Assembly (NCBI GenBank): GCA_905214305.1
Contig: CAJMLK010000077.1
Span: 1-9,866, forward strand
Length of the DNA: 9,866 bases
Direction of reading: 5' to 3'
DNA from: an uncultured bacterium
GTDB taxonomy: Bacteria > Desulfobacterota > Desulfovibrionia > Desulfovibrionales > Desulfovibrionaceae
In this document: one piece after another, positions 1 through 7,357 of the stretch
Layout: each line of letters starts with the position of its first letter
Position numbering within the stretch: the first letter of the stretch is position 1
The notes under the pieces: model-generated
Seen by the model: only the letters and a program-made list of their open reading frames with translations
Database searches by the model: none
What the model was told of the DNA's origin: nothing
Made by a program: the position numbers and the translations under genes

Positions 1-12
1 CGCAGATAAACT

Positions 13-54
13 GCGCTTACGCCTCCGTAGCGAACGTCTGCTCACGCAGCCGCC
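13..54 (+). repeat. Dispersed intergenic repeat, copy 1
   Basis: Positions 13-52 match 9047-9086 at 35 of 40 bases in the same orientation. The shared core is GCGCTTACGCCTC, then a variable GTAGCGAACGT-like part, then CTGCTCACGCAG. The last piece can fold as a CTGC-TCAC-GCAG hairpin (38-49), which both copies keep. The end of this copy, CTCACGCAGCCGCC (41-54), also matches the reverse complement of 8779-8792 at 13 of 14 bases. No open reading frame in the repeat is conserved between copies. Confidence 0.7.
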
Positions 55-156
55 AAGAAACAGCCCCTGGAGCATGCAACGTTTGAAACAGCCTCTGGCG
101 TAGGCCCGAGGCTCTTGCAGAACAGCGGACTGGCAAAGAATTTTGCTGCCTGTTGC

Positions 157-190
157 CAGCGCTCGGCTGTTGTCAGCGCCCGGCTGCTGT
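157..190 (+). repeat. 17-bp tandem duplication
   Basis: Two adjacent 17-bp units, 157-173 and 174-190, differ at only two positions (CAGCGCTCGGCTGTTGT and CAGCGCCCGGCTGCTGT). Both differences are T to C transitions. It lies in noncoding sequence and is most simply a local slippage duplication. Confidence 0.6.
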
Positions 191-354
191 CGCCCCGGCA
201 TGTTTTCTGGATGGCCTTGCGCGGTGCGGAAGAAAAACGCCGCTCAGGCGGCCCCAATGAAGGCAGGAGAGCATTTCAGGCGCAAGCGGCGCTGCCCGCT
301 TCTGCCCGCTTCAGTCCGGGGTCGGCTGCCTGTCCGGCAGGCATGGCGGGCCTC

Positions 355-383
355 TTGAAAAGCATTGTCATACGCCCTATCAT
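355..383 (+). promoter_or_regulatory. Predicted sigma70 promoter for trmL-cbiB
   Basis: TTGAAA (355-360) and TATCAT (378-383) are separated by 17 bp. Each matches its consensus hexamer at five of six bases and the spacing is ideal. Transcription would start near 390, giving trmL a leader of about 164 nt. No terminator-like structure is evident between it and the gene. It has not been experimentally tested. Confidence 0.55.
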
Positions 384-553
384 CACGCTCCCTAAAAAAC
401 ATGCGCTCCGCAACGGGCATGGCCTTCGCGGCGCAAGGCCGCTGTGCCGGTCCGGCAAGGGCAATGTGCAGGCACACCGACCCTTCCCGTGCGAAAAAGC
501 TTCCGGCTCGGCGGTGTGCCGCCTGCGCGGGAGAGCGCCAGAATGGAAAAATC

Positions 554-1036
554 ATGCAGATAGTTCTTTATGAGCCTGAAATACCGCCCAATACGGGTAA
601 TGTGGCCCGTTTGTGCGCGGCTTCGGGCGTAACGCTCAACCTCATAGAGCCGCTGGGCTTCAAGCTTGAAGACCGCTACCTCAAGCGTGCCGGGCTGGAC
701 TACTGGCCCAACGTGCGTTTGCAGGTCTGGCCCTGCTGGAGCGATTTTGCGCGGGAAGCTCTGGCAGACGGTAGCGCGGGGCGGCTGGTGTTTACCTCGG
801 CCAAAAGTGCCGAGGCCAGCGTGCCGGTGCACCATTTTGCTTTTGAGCCGCATGATTTTCTGGTTTTTGGCCCGGAAACGCGCGGCCTGCCGCAGGAGAT
901 ACTGGCGCTTTCACCGCACAGGGTGCGCATTCCCATGCTGGAAGGGCGCGTGCGCAGCATCAATCTGTCCACGGCAGCGGGTATTGTGCTTTATGCGGCC
1001 CTTGCGCGCACGGGCCTGATGGAGGACTGGGCGTGA
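554..1036 (+). CDS. trmL: tRNA (cytidine/uridine(34)-2'-O)-methyltransferase TrmL
   Basis: This is a SPOUT-class, SAM-dependent methyltransferase. In characterised relatives it 2'-O-methylates the wobble nucleotide (position 34) of tRNA-Leu isoacceptors. The 160-aa product is close to the size of E. coli TrmL. The N-terminal motif NTGNVARLCAASG is at residues 13-25. The knot signature FGPETRGLP is at 105-113, followed by IPMLEGRVRSINLSTA at 126-141, which forms the SAM-binding trefoil knot. The frame is open upstream to about 365, but homology begins at ATG 554 (MQIVLYEPEIPPNTGN); the ATG at 542 is out of frame. The ribosome site is weak (GGAAAA near 544-550). The stop overlaps the GTG of cbiB, so the two are probably co-transcribed from the promoter at 355-383. 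Confidence 0.93.
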   Translation: MQIVLYEPEIPPNTGNVARLCAASGVTLNLIEPLGFKLEDRYLKRAGLDYWPNVRLQVWPCWSDFAREALADGSAGRLVFTSAKSAEASVPVHHFAFEPHDFLVFGPETRGLPQEILALSPHRVRIPMLEGRVRSINLSTAAGIVLYAALARTGLMEDWA

Positions 1037-2178
1037 GCCCGGGGCACGGCTTTGCCCTGATCTTTCCCTGGTCTGTGTGGGAATGCTGGTGGCTGGCCCC
1101 TCTGGCCCTTTTTCTCGATTTGTGGCTTGGCGACCCTGCCTTGCCCTGGCGGCATCCTGTCTGTCTTGTGGGCAAACTGCTGGATGTTCTGGAAGGCCCG
1201 GCCCGGCGCTTCATGCTGTGCGGTACGGTGGAAAGGCAGCGTCCGCGTGGCCGCCTTGCCGGAGCGGCTGCTCTGGCGGTGCTGACGCTCGGCACTGGGC
1301 TGGCTGTCTGGGGGCTGTCGTCACTGCCGCTGCTGGCTCTGCCTCTGGCCGTCTATCTGGGCTGGTCCGGCCTTGCCATGGGCAGTCTGCTGCAAACCGG
1401 ACGTACGGTGCTTGAGCGGGTCGAGCATGCGCCCCTGCCGCAGGCCCGCGAGGCCCTTTCATGGCTGGTCAGTCGCGAAACCGGCAGCATGGATCGCCCG
1501 CTCATGCGCAAGACCCTGGCCGACACCCTTTCTGAAAATCTCACAGACGCCTTTACCGCGCCGTTTTTCTGGCTGCTGGTGGGCGGCCCCGTGGCCCTGT
1601 GGTGCTACAAGGCCGTCAGCACGACGGATTCCATGTGGGGCTACACGACTGAAAAGTGGCGCTGGCTCGGCTGGGCCGGGGCGCGGGCCGATGATGTGCT
1701 GGCTTTTGTGCCGGCCCGTCTGGCGGCCCTCAGTACAGCGCTGGCCCATGTGCTGGCTCGCCTGTTTTCACGCTGTGCCGACAGCTTTTCCCGCCGGTTC
1801 GCCTGTGCGTCGGCCCGCCAGCCCTGGCAGCGGCTTGTCCGTCGCACCGCCGGGCTTCCGGCGTGGCCGGGGCGCTGGCCGGGGCTTGGCGTTGTGGCCC
1901 GTCAGGCCGTGGGCATGCCCAGTCCCAACTCCGGCTGGCCCATGACGGCCTGCGCCTGGCTGTGCTGGGCGCGCATGGCGGGGCCGTCGGTCTATTTCGG
2001 CGTGCCGACCCCCAAGCCCTGGCTTGGCCCGTCACCAGAGGATGAAGAGCGCCGCGGACTTTCGGCCGTGTGGGATGTTTCCCGCCTGTCGGCCCTGTGC
2101 TCCCTCCTGTGGTGGAGCGCCCTGTGCGGCGGGCTGGCCCTCTGGCTTGCCGCTCTTTTGGTGTCCGGAGCCGCTTGA
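1033..2178 (+). CDS. cbiB: Cobalamin biosynthesis protein CbiB/CobD (adenosylcobinamide-phosphate synthase)
   Basis: This integral membrane enzyme joins the aminopropanol (or aminopropanol phosphate) arm to adenosylcobyric acid, a late step of cobalamin synthesis. Family motifs appear in order: LDLWLGDP and HPVCLVG (residues 28-47), SWLVSRETGSMDRPLMRKTL (143-162) with ADTLSENLTDAF following, the diagnostic KAVSTTDSMWGY (193-204), RADDVLAFVPARL (218-230), and NSGWPM (299-304). Several hydrophobic helices fit an inner-membrane location. The GTG start at 1033 overlaps the trmL stop by 4 nt and has a near-ideal GGAGGA (1021-1026) six bases ahead, so translation is coupled. The 381-aa length exceeds the usual 310-320; the extra residues are mostly an Arg/Ala/Pro-rich stretch at about 232-295. 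No other cobalamin genes are in the window. Confidence 0.93.
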   Translation: MSPGHGFALIFPWSVWECWWLAPLALFLDLWLGDPALPWRHPVCLVGKLLDVLEGPARRFMLCGTVERQRPRGRLAGAAALAVLTLGTGLAVWGLSSLPLLALPLAVYLGWSGLAMGSLLQTGRTVLERVEHAPLPQAREALSWLVSRETGSMDRPLMRKTLADTLSENLTDAFTAPFFWLLVGGPVALWCYKAVSTTDSMWGYTTEKWRWLGWAGARADDVLAFVPARLAALSTALAHVLARLFSRCADSFSRRFACASARQPWQRLVRRTAGLPAWPGRWPGLGVVARQAVGMPSPNSGWPMTACAWLCWARMAGPSVYFGVPTPKPWLGPSPEDEERRGLSAVWDVSRLSALCSLLWWSALCGGLALWLAALLVSGAA

Positions 2179-2188
2179 GGCCGGTGTG

Positions 2189-2221
2189 CGCCCTGTGCCC
2201 GCCCTGTGCCCGCCCTGTTGC
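2189..2221 (+). repeat. 11-bp direct repeat, three units
   Basis: CGCCCTGTGCC occurs at 2189-2199 and 2200-2210, and a variant CGCCCTGTTGC at 2211-2221. The array begins 10 nt after the cbiB stop. The last unit forms the left arm of the hairpin at 2214-2232. Confidence 0.75.
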
Positions 2222-2232
2222 GCGGCAACAGG
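2214..2232 (+). terminator. Perfect hairpin after cbiB, possible transcription stop
   Basis: CCTGTTGC (2214-2221) pairs with GCAACAGG (2225-2232) around a GCG loop, an uninterrupted 8-bp stem. It lies 36 nt after the cbiB stop. No T-run follows, so it is not a classical intrinsic terminator. It may mark an RNA 3' end or protect the trmL-cbiB transcript. An AT-rich stretch (2249-2283) follows and could hold a promoter for the next gene, but no clear hexamer pair was found. Confidence 0.4.
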
Positions 2233-2292
2233 CGCCAACATGCTGAGATGACTATTTCTGGAATAAAAGGCTCTACTTATTAGGCGGTTGTC

Positions 2293-3030
2293 ATGATGAT
2301 AGCGGTTCTGTACGCCACGTGTCTGCTGGTGGGTTTTCTGGTGGGCATCACCGGCGTGGGCGGCATTCTTATCCCCCCGGCGCTTATCCTTTTCAGCGGG
2401 CAGGAAACCCATATGGCCATGGGTACGGCGCTGGCCTCCTTTCTGCCCGTGGGGCTGGTGGGGACAATCATGTACCGCCGTCTGGGGCATGTGGACTGGC
2501 ACATGGCGCTGCCGTACATGCTGGGCAGCCTTGCGGCCTGGCCCGGCGCGCTGCTCAATGCCTGGCTGCCCGCCGGGCCGCTGGTGGCCCTTTTGGCGGG
2601 CATTATCATTTTTGCGGGCCTGTGTGCCCTGCGGCCCCCGCGACCGGGAAGCGGCAGCGCATTCTGGCAGAGCAGACGCGGCTTTTTCTGCATCGGCGCG
2701 GTGACGGGGCTTATGGCCGGGCTGACAGGAGCGGGCGGGCCGGTGCTTTCCATTCCCTGGATGATCATGGCGGGCGTATCACCCATGACGGCTGTGGGCC
2801 TTGCCATGCCCTATCAGGTGACCACGGCCCTGTTCGGCACTATCGGCAACATGTCTGACGGGCATGTGGACTTTGCCATTCTGCCCTATATCTGCGGCAT
2901 GGCGCTGGCGGGTCTGTTTGCTGGTGTGGCCGTTGCCAGACGTATTCCTACGGCATTGCTGCGAAAGATGATTGGCGGCCTGTGCTGCGGGCTGGGACTG
3001 TTTTTGTTCTTGCGCCTGATATGCAGTTAA
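2293..3030 (+). CDS. TauE/SafE family membrane transporter (putative sulfite/organosulfur exporter)
   Basis: This is a 245-aa polytopic inner-membrane protein of the TauE/SafE family (COG0730). Members export anions such as sulfite, sulfoacetate or other small organic acids. The family's internal duplication is visible: GITGVGGILIPP at residues 19-30 and GLTGAGGPVLSIP at 143-155, each within a hydrophobic helix pair. About seven or eight hydrophobic segments cover most of the chain. The start could be ATG 2293 or ATG 2296; both follow a modest AGGCGG (2281-2286). The stop is 13 nt before the RND pump gene, suggesting co-transcription. Sulfite export would suit a sulfate reducer, but the sequence does not identify the substrate. 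Confidence 0.85.
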   Translation: MMIAVLYATCLLVGFLVGITGVGGILIPPALILFSGQETHMAMGTALASFLPVGLVGTIMYRRLGHVDWHMALPYMLGSLAAWPGALLNAWLPAGPLVALLAGIIIFAGLCALRPPRPGSGSAFWQSRRGFFCIGAVTGLMAGLTGAGGPVLSIPWMIMAGVSPMTAVGLAMPYQVTTALFGTIGNMSDGHVDFAILPYICGMALAGLFAGVAVARRIPTALLRKMIGGLCCGLGLFLFLRLICS

Positions 3031-3043
3031 CGTAAAAAATGTC

Positions 3044-6000
3044 ATGAATATCGCTTCTGTGTTCATCAGCCGCCCGGTCGCTACGGTGCTGCTCATGCTC
3101 GGCATGCTTTTTTTCGGCATAACGGGCTATAGGAACCTGCCTGTCAATCATCTGCCCAATGTGGACTTTCCTACCATCCAGGTCATGGCCGACCTTGCGG
3201 GAGCCGACCCGGAAACCATGGCGGCCTCCGTCGCCACGCCTCTGGAAAAGGAATTTTTTACCATCGCGGGCATTGACTCCATTTCTTCGGTCAACTCCAC
3301 GGGCCGCACCCGCATCACCATTCAGTTCGCCCTTGACCGCAACATCGATGCGGCGGCTCTGGACGTGCAGTCGGCCATCGGCCTTGCGCAGCGGCGCATG
3401 CCTTCCAACATGACCACGCCGCCGAGCTTCCGCAAGGTGAACCCGGCGGACATGCCCATCCTGTACCTGCGCGTGTCGTCGCCCACGCTGCCCCTGTATG
3501 CCCTTAATGAATATGCCGACACGCTCATAGGCCAGCGTCTTTCCATGGTGGAAGGCGTGGCCCAGGTGGTGGTGTACGGTCAGAAGAAATACGCGGTGCG
3601 TGTGCAGCTTGACCCGGACGAACTGGCATCGCGCGGGCTTGGCATTGACGAGGTGGCCGATGCCGTGGCCGCCGCCAACAGCATGCTGCCCACAGGCTCT
3701 CTGGAGGGCACGCAGCGGGCCAGCGCCATCAAGTCATCGGGGCAGCTGCTCAATGCCCGCGCCTTTCAGGACACGGTGGTGGCCTACCGCAACGGTGCGC
3801 CGGTGCGGTTGCGCGATCTCGGGCAGGTGGTGGACAGCGTAAAGCAGGACAAGCAGCTTACCTGGGGCAACGGCGGCGCGCCGGGCATCACCCTGGCCGT
3901 GGAGCGCCAGCCCGGAACCAATACCGTGCAGGTGGTGGACTCCATCCGCAAGCTTCTGCCGGGCCTTGAGCGCCAGTTGCCGCCGTCCGTTACGCTGGAA
4001 GTCTTTTACGACCGTTCCGACTCCATCCGTCATTCAGTGGCGGACGTCAAGTTTACTCTGGTGCTTACGGTTTTTCTGGTGGTGCTGGTCATTTTTGTGT
4101 TTTTGCGCAACCTGCCCGCCACCATCATTCCCAGTCTGGCCCTGCCCATGTCGGTCATTTCCACATTTGCCGTCATGGCGGTGCTCGGCTACAGCCTGGA
4201 CAATCTCTCGCTTATGGCCCTGACGCTGGCCGTGGGCTTTGTGGTGGACGACGCCATCGTCATGCTCGAAAATATCGTGCGCCATCAGGAGATGGGCAAG
4301 GACCCGCTGACGGCGGCCTATGACGGATCGGCGGAAATCGGCTTCACCATCGTGTCCATGACGGTTTCGCTGGCGGCGGTCTTCATTCCCGTGCTGTTTA
4401 TGGGCGGCATTGTGGGCCGTCTGTTCAGGGAATTTGCCGTGGTCATCATTGCGGCCATTCTGGCATCGGGCGTGGTGTCGCTCACGCTTACGCCCATGCT
4501 GTGCGCCTATTTTCTGAAGGCGCGCGGCGCGCACGCCGTGGGGCGTACCGCCGGACAGGGCTTTTACGGCATGCTTGAGCGCGGTTTTGACCGTCTGAAC
4601 AGCCTGTACGCGCGCTCGCTGGACGTGGTGCTGCGGCATCGCCTGAAGACCCTCACGGCCTCTCTGCTTTTGCTGGCGCTTACCGTATGGCTGGGTATCG
4701 TCATGCCCAAGGGTTTTCTGCCCGTGGAAGACCTTGGCATGCTGGTGGCCAGCACCGAGGCCGAGCAGGGCGTGTCCTACGAGGGCATGGTAAACGCGCA
4801 GCGCAGCCTTGACCCCCTGCTGGAAAAAAATCCCCATCTGGCCGTATACAACTCCATTGTGGGCATTGTGGGGGGCAGCCCGAGCATGAACAACGGCATA
4901 CTGCTCATGCCGCTCAAGCCTCATGACCAGCGGCCCGGCATCGAGCAGGTGGCCGAGCAGTTGCGGCGCGAGCTGAATATTTCGCCGTCCCTGAGGGTTT
5001 TTGTGCGCGTGCCCCCGGCCATCAATATCGGCGGGCGCTCCTCAAAGGCCCTTTACCAGTACACGCTTTCCGGGCCGGATATGGAGGCCCTGTATGACAG
5101 CGCCCAGGAAGTGGAAGAAGCGCTGCGCGCTCTGCCGCAAGTGCAGGACGTGAACAGCGATCTGCAATTGAAAAACCCCGAACTGCGGGTTACCATTGAC
5201 CGTAACCGGGCTGCGGCACTGGGCGTAAGCCCGCACCAGATCGAGCTGGCCCTGCAATCGGCATACGGGTCGCGTGAAATCTCGACAATTTACGCGCCAA
5301 CCAACGATTATACGGTTTTTGTGGAGCTGCAAAAGAAGTTTCAGCAGGACAGCGCGGCCCTGTCGCGCCTGTACGTCCGCGCGGCGGACGGCAATCTTGT
5401 GCCGCTGGACACGCTGGTAAAGATGGAACCGGGCGTTGGCCCCATTGCCGTGAACCATAACGGCCAGTTCCCTGCGGTGACCATTTCGTACAACCTGCGG
5501 CCCGGCGTGTCGCTGGGACAGGGCGTGGCCGCAGTGGAGGCCGCCGCAAGGCCGCTGCTGCCGGATACGGTCACGGCCGAGTCACAGGGTACGGCCCAGG
5601 CTTTTCAAAGCTCTCTGACGGGCATGGGCTGGCTGCTGGTGCTGGCGATTGTGGTGATCTATCTGGTGCTCGGCATCCTGTATGAAAGCTTTATCCACCC
5701 CCTGACCATTCTTTCGGGGCTGCCTTCGGCGGGCTTTGGCGCGCTTGCCACCCTGTGGCTGTTCGGCATGGACCTGAACCTGTACGGCTTTGTGGGCGTG
5801 ATCATGCTGCTGGGCATAGTGAAGAAGAATGCCATCATGATGCTGGACTTCGCGCTTGAGGCGCAGCGTCACAACCCGCAGATGGAACCTCTGGAAGCCA
5901 TTACCCGTGGTTGCCATGTGCGCTTCAGGCCCATTATGATGACCACGGTGGCGGCGCTTATGGGCGCGCTGCCCATTGCCATAGGCATCGGGGCCGGGGC

Positions 6001-6187
6001 CGAGGCGCGACGCCCCCTTGGTCTGGCTGTGGTGGGGGGACTCTGTTTCTCGCAGATTGTCACGCTCTACATCACACCCGTGTACTATTATTATATGGAA
6101 AAAATATCGCGTTCGCTGGGCAAACGGTGGGGCGGGCGCTTCAGGCGGGCAAAGGTGGCTGCGCCTGAGCTTGCCGCAAAGGACTGA
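3044..6187 (+). CDS. RND efflux pump inner-membrane subunit, HAE1 type (AcrB/MdtC-like)
   Basis: This is a full-length proton-driven RND transporter (1047 aa) that would capture substrates in the periplasm or outer membrane leaflet. The order is helix 1 (about residues 10-30), a large periplasmic loop, helices 2-6 (about 335-500), a second periplasmic loop, and helices 8-12 (about 860-1030). Proton-relay residues are intact: D402 and D403 in VGFVVDDAIVMLENI, and K928 in GIVKKNAIMMLDF, equivalent to AcrB D407, D408 and K940. The N-terminus (FISRPVATVLLMLG) and SVATPLEKEFFTIAGID resemble MdtC. ATG 3044 fits the family start, but no Shine-Dalgarno is visible, so translation may couple to the upstream exporter. 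No adaptor or outer-membrane gene is nearby. Substrate unknown. Confidence 0.95.
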   Translation: MNIASVFISRPVATVLLMLGMLFFGITGYRNLPVNHLPNVDFPTIQVMADLAGADPETMAASVATPLEKEFFTIAGIDSISSVNSTGRTRITIQFALDRNIDAAALDVQSAIGLAQRRMPSNMTTPPSFRKVNPADMPILYLRVSSPTLPLYALNEYADTLIGQRLSMVEGVAQVVVYGQKKYAVRVQLDPDELASRGLGIDEVADAVAAANSMLPTGSLEGTQRASAIKSSGQLLNARAFQDTVVAYRNGAPVRLRDLGQVVDSVKQDKQLTWGNGGAPGITLAVERQPGTNTVQVVDSIRKLLPGLERQLPPSVTLEVFYDRSDSIRHSVADVKFTLVLTVFLVVLVIFVFLRNLPATIIPSLALPMSVISTFAVMAVLGYSLDNLSLMALTLAVGFVVDDAIVMLENIVRHQEMGKDPLTAAYDGSAEIGFTIVSMTVSLAAVFIPVLFMGGIVGRLFREFAVVIIAAILASGVVSLTLTPMLCAYFLKARGAHAVGRTAGQGFYGMLERGFDRLNSLYARSLDVVLRHRLKTLTASLLLLALTVWLGIVMPKGFLPVEDLGMLVASTEAEQGVSYEGMVNAQRSLDPLLEKNPHLAVYNSIVGIVGGSPSMNNGILLMPLKPHDQRPGIEQVAEQLRRELNISPSLRVFVRVPPAINIGGRSSKALYQYTLSGPDMEALYDSAQEVEEALRALPQVQDVNSDLQLKNPELRVTIDRNRAAALGVSPHQIELALQSAYGSREISTIYAPTNDYTVFVELQKKFQQDSAALSRLYVRAADGNLVPLDTLVKMEPGVGPIAVNHNGQFPAVTISYNLRPGVSLGQGVAAVEAAARPLLPDTVTAESQGTAQAFQSSLTGMGWLLVLAIVVIYLVLGILYESFIHPLTILSGLPSAGFGALATLWLFGMDLNLYGFVGVIMLLGIVKKNAIMMLDFALEAQRHNPQMEPLEAITRGCHVRFRPIMMTTVAALMGALPIAIGIGAGAEARRPLGLAVVGGLCFSQIVTLYITPVYYYYMEKISRSLGKRWGGRFRRAKVAAPELAAKD

Positions 6188-6333
6188 AGCGGGTACACAG
6201 CGCGAAGACCCCATAGAAAAAGTTGCTGTGCGCTACAGGCGCGCGGCGTTCGGTAAAAACAGCATCCGCCCGCGCCATGCGCGCCCGTGCAGCGGCGACG
6301 CAGGCTTCGGCGGCATGCCGCGATGGAGACCGC

Positions 6334-7134
6334 ATGATTTCACAAGATATGTCCTCACCCCTTGAAGCCCCTGTTTGCCGCCGTTGCGGCATGTGCTGTC
6401 TGCGTGGCGGGCCTACCCTCATGCAGACGGATCTGCCCCGCATTACCGGGGGTGTGCTCACGCTCGAAACCCTTGTCTGCCTGCGGGCAGGGGAATGGGC
6501 GCGTGACGACGCGCGGGGCGAATTGCGGCCCCTCGACCGGGAATGCATCAAGGTAGCCGGGCTTGGCGGGCAGGCCCATCCCTGGCGTTGCCGTTTCTAT
6601 CGTGACGGATCGGGCTGCGCCATCTATGCGCACCGTCCGGCCCAGTGTTCGGCCCTGTTCTGCATGAATACGGAGTCGCTGGAGCAACTGCTGGTTCGTG
6701 AGCCGCTGCTTGACCGCGCAAGAACTCTGGAGGCGCTGGCCGCCCTGGAGCAGATACCTGGCTTTCAGGACATGCCCGATGGTCCCCGTGCCTTTCTGCC
6801 TGACCTTGTGGCTGCCCACGAAGAGCAAAATCCTGTGGCTCCTGTGCTTGAAGCTGCGGCGCGGCTCGGTTTTGCGCCCAAGGGCGCGCACAGGGGAGAC
6901 AGTGCAGATGCCGGAGTGGAAGAAGGCGAGCGCCAGAGCCTGATTGACGACATCAGCAAGGCAGTGCGCACAGAGTCGGCCTTTCGCGCGCTGTGTGTAG
7001 AGCGCGCGGGTGTGCCTGCGGCCATGCTGCCGTTCCTTCTGGGGCGGCCCATGTCTGATCTGCTGTCCGAGGTGGGCTTGCGCCCGGCGGGCGCAGACGC
7101 CTGCCGCACAGGCGCAGCGCATCTGCGCGGTTAA
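6334..7134 (+). CDS. YkgJ-type cysteine-cluster protein (putative metal/Fe-S binding)
   Basis: This 266-aa soluble protein carries the YkgJ/UPF0153 signature: CRRCGMCC (C15, C18, C21, C22), then C86, C95, C105 and C110 in CRFYRDGSGCAIYAHRPAQC and SALFC. The family is thought to bind zinc or an Fe-S cluster through these cysteines; its reaction is not established. The C-terminal half (about 115-266) is mostly predicted helical, has no domain I recognise and contains two LLS/LL-type hydrophobic stretches but no clear membrane helix. The frame is open from 6223, but ATG 6334 is chosen because GGAG (6325-6328) lies five bases ahead and the upstream residues are Arg/Ala-rich filler. The gene sits 146 nt after the RND pump. 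Its last codons and stop overlap a 20-bp motif repeated at 8978-8997. Confidence 0.8.
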   Translation: MISQDMSSPLEAPVCRRCGMCCLRGGPTLMQTDLPRITGGVLTLETLVCLRAGEWARDDARGELRPLDRECIKVAGLGGQAHPWRCRFYRDGSGCAIYAHRPAQCSALFCMNTESLEQLLVREPLLDRARTLEALAALEQIPGFQDMPDGPRAFLPDLVAAHEEQNPVAPVLEAAARLGFAPKGAHRGDSADAGVEEGERQSLIDDISKAVRTESAFRALCVERAGVPAAMLPFLLGRPMSDLLSEVGLRPAGADACRTGAAHLRG

Positions 7135-7140
7135 ACGCCG
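7121..7140 (+). repeat. 20-bp motif, copy 1 (inverted copy at 8978-8997)
   Basis: ATCTGCGCGGTTAAACGCCG matches the reverse complement of 8978-8997 at 19 of 20 bases. This copy spans the last codons and the TAA of the cysteine-cluster gene. The other copy is intergenic. Confidence 0.6.
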
Positions 7141-7156
7141 GAACGCCCGTCCTGAA

Positions 7157-7184
7157 AGCATTGGGAACAGATATTCTCAATGCT
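7157..7184 (+). terminator. Strong hairpin/palindrome after the cysteine-cluster gene
   Basis: AGCATTGGGAA (7157-7167) pairs with TTCTCAATGCT (7174-7184) around a CAGATA loop. The stem is 11 bp with one G-U pair. It begins 22 nt after the stop codon. No T-run follows, so it may be a weak terminator, an RNA end or a protein-binding site. Its sequence resembles the palindrome at 8848-8871. Confidence 0.45.
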
Positions 7185-7273
7185 GAAATGCTATGGGACA
7201 GATTCACTGCCACAGGTTGCCGACGGCTGCGCGGACACGGTTTGTGCGCTTTGGTGGCGCAGTTGTCGTGCCA

Positions 7274-7297
7274 TGCCAAGGGTCTGGGCAGGTTTTT
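7274..7297 (+). terminator. Possible weak intrinsic terminator
   Basis: TGCC (7274-7277) can pair with GGCA (7287-7290), extended inward by AG/CT across one mismatch. GGTTTTT follows (7291-7297). The stem is short, so this is a tentative stop for transcription entering from the cysteine-cluster gene. Confidence 0.25.
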
Positions 7298-7314
7298 CGG
7301 GCTGTGGCTCTCGG

Positions 7315-7357
7315 TTGACAGAAGGCCGTGACGGCCCTACCTTACATAAATTATAAT
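7315..7357 (+). promoter_or_regulatory. Promoter region of ribBA
   Basis: A perfect TTGACA (7315-7320) and a perfect TATAAT (7352-7357) are both present but 31 bp apart, too far to work together. TTGACA has a poor partner at 17 bp (TACCTT, 7338-7343). TATAAT has only TGACGG (7329-7334) at the right distance. A palindrome, GGCCGT-G-ACGGCC (7324-7336), lies between them and could be an operator. From TATAAT, the leader would be about 33 nt, too short for an FMN riboswitch. Confidence 0.55.

Larger units (their letters stand above)
1..553. other. Noncoding region upstream of trmL
   Basis: No convincing gene lies here. The open frames on both strands overlap one another, lack good ribosome binding sites and read as low-complexity Ala/Arg-rich translation of GC-rich DNA. 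What can be seen is a copy of a dispersed repeat (13-54), a TTGAAACAGCCTCTGGCG stretch (82-99) resembling part of the repeat near 8765, a 17-bp tandem duplication (157-190), a 10-bp CTGCCCGCTT direct duplication (292-311), and a sigma70-like promoter (355-383). The stretch from about 390 to 553 would be the trmL leader. A small RNA or leader peptide cannot be excluded. Confidence 0.6.

Noticed and set aside
115..573. Open frame of 152 codons on the plus strand before trmL
   Set aside because: No ribosome site, low-complexity composition, overlap with the promoter at 355-383 and run-on into trmL in another frame.
4034..4924. Long open frame of 296 codons on the minus strand opposite the RND pump
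   Set aside because: Its translation is rich in His, Gln and Arg, the typical antisense image of a GC-rich membrane protein gene. The + strand gene is certain.
6188..6333. N-terminal extension of the cysteine-cluster protein from 6223
   Set aside because: The extra 37 residues are Arg/Ala-rich and unlike the family. A good GGAG lies just ahead of ATG 6334.
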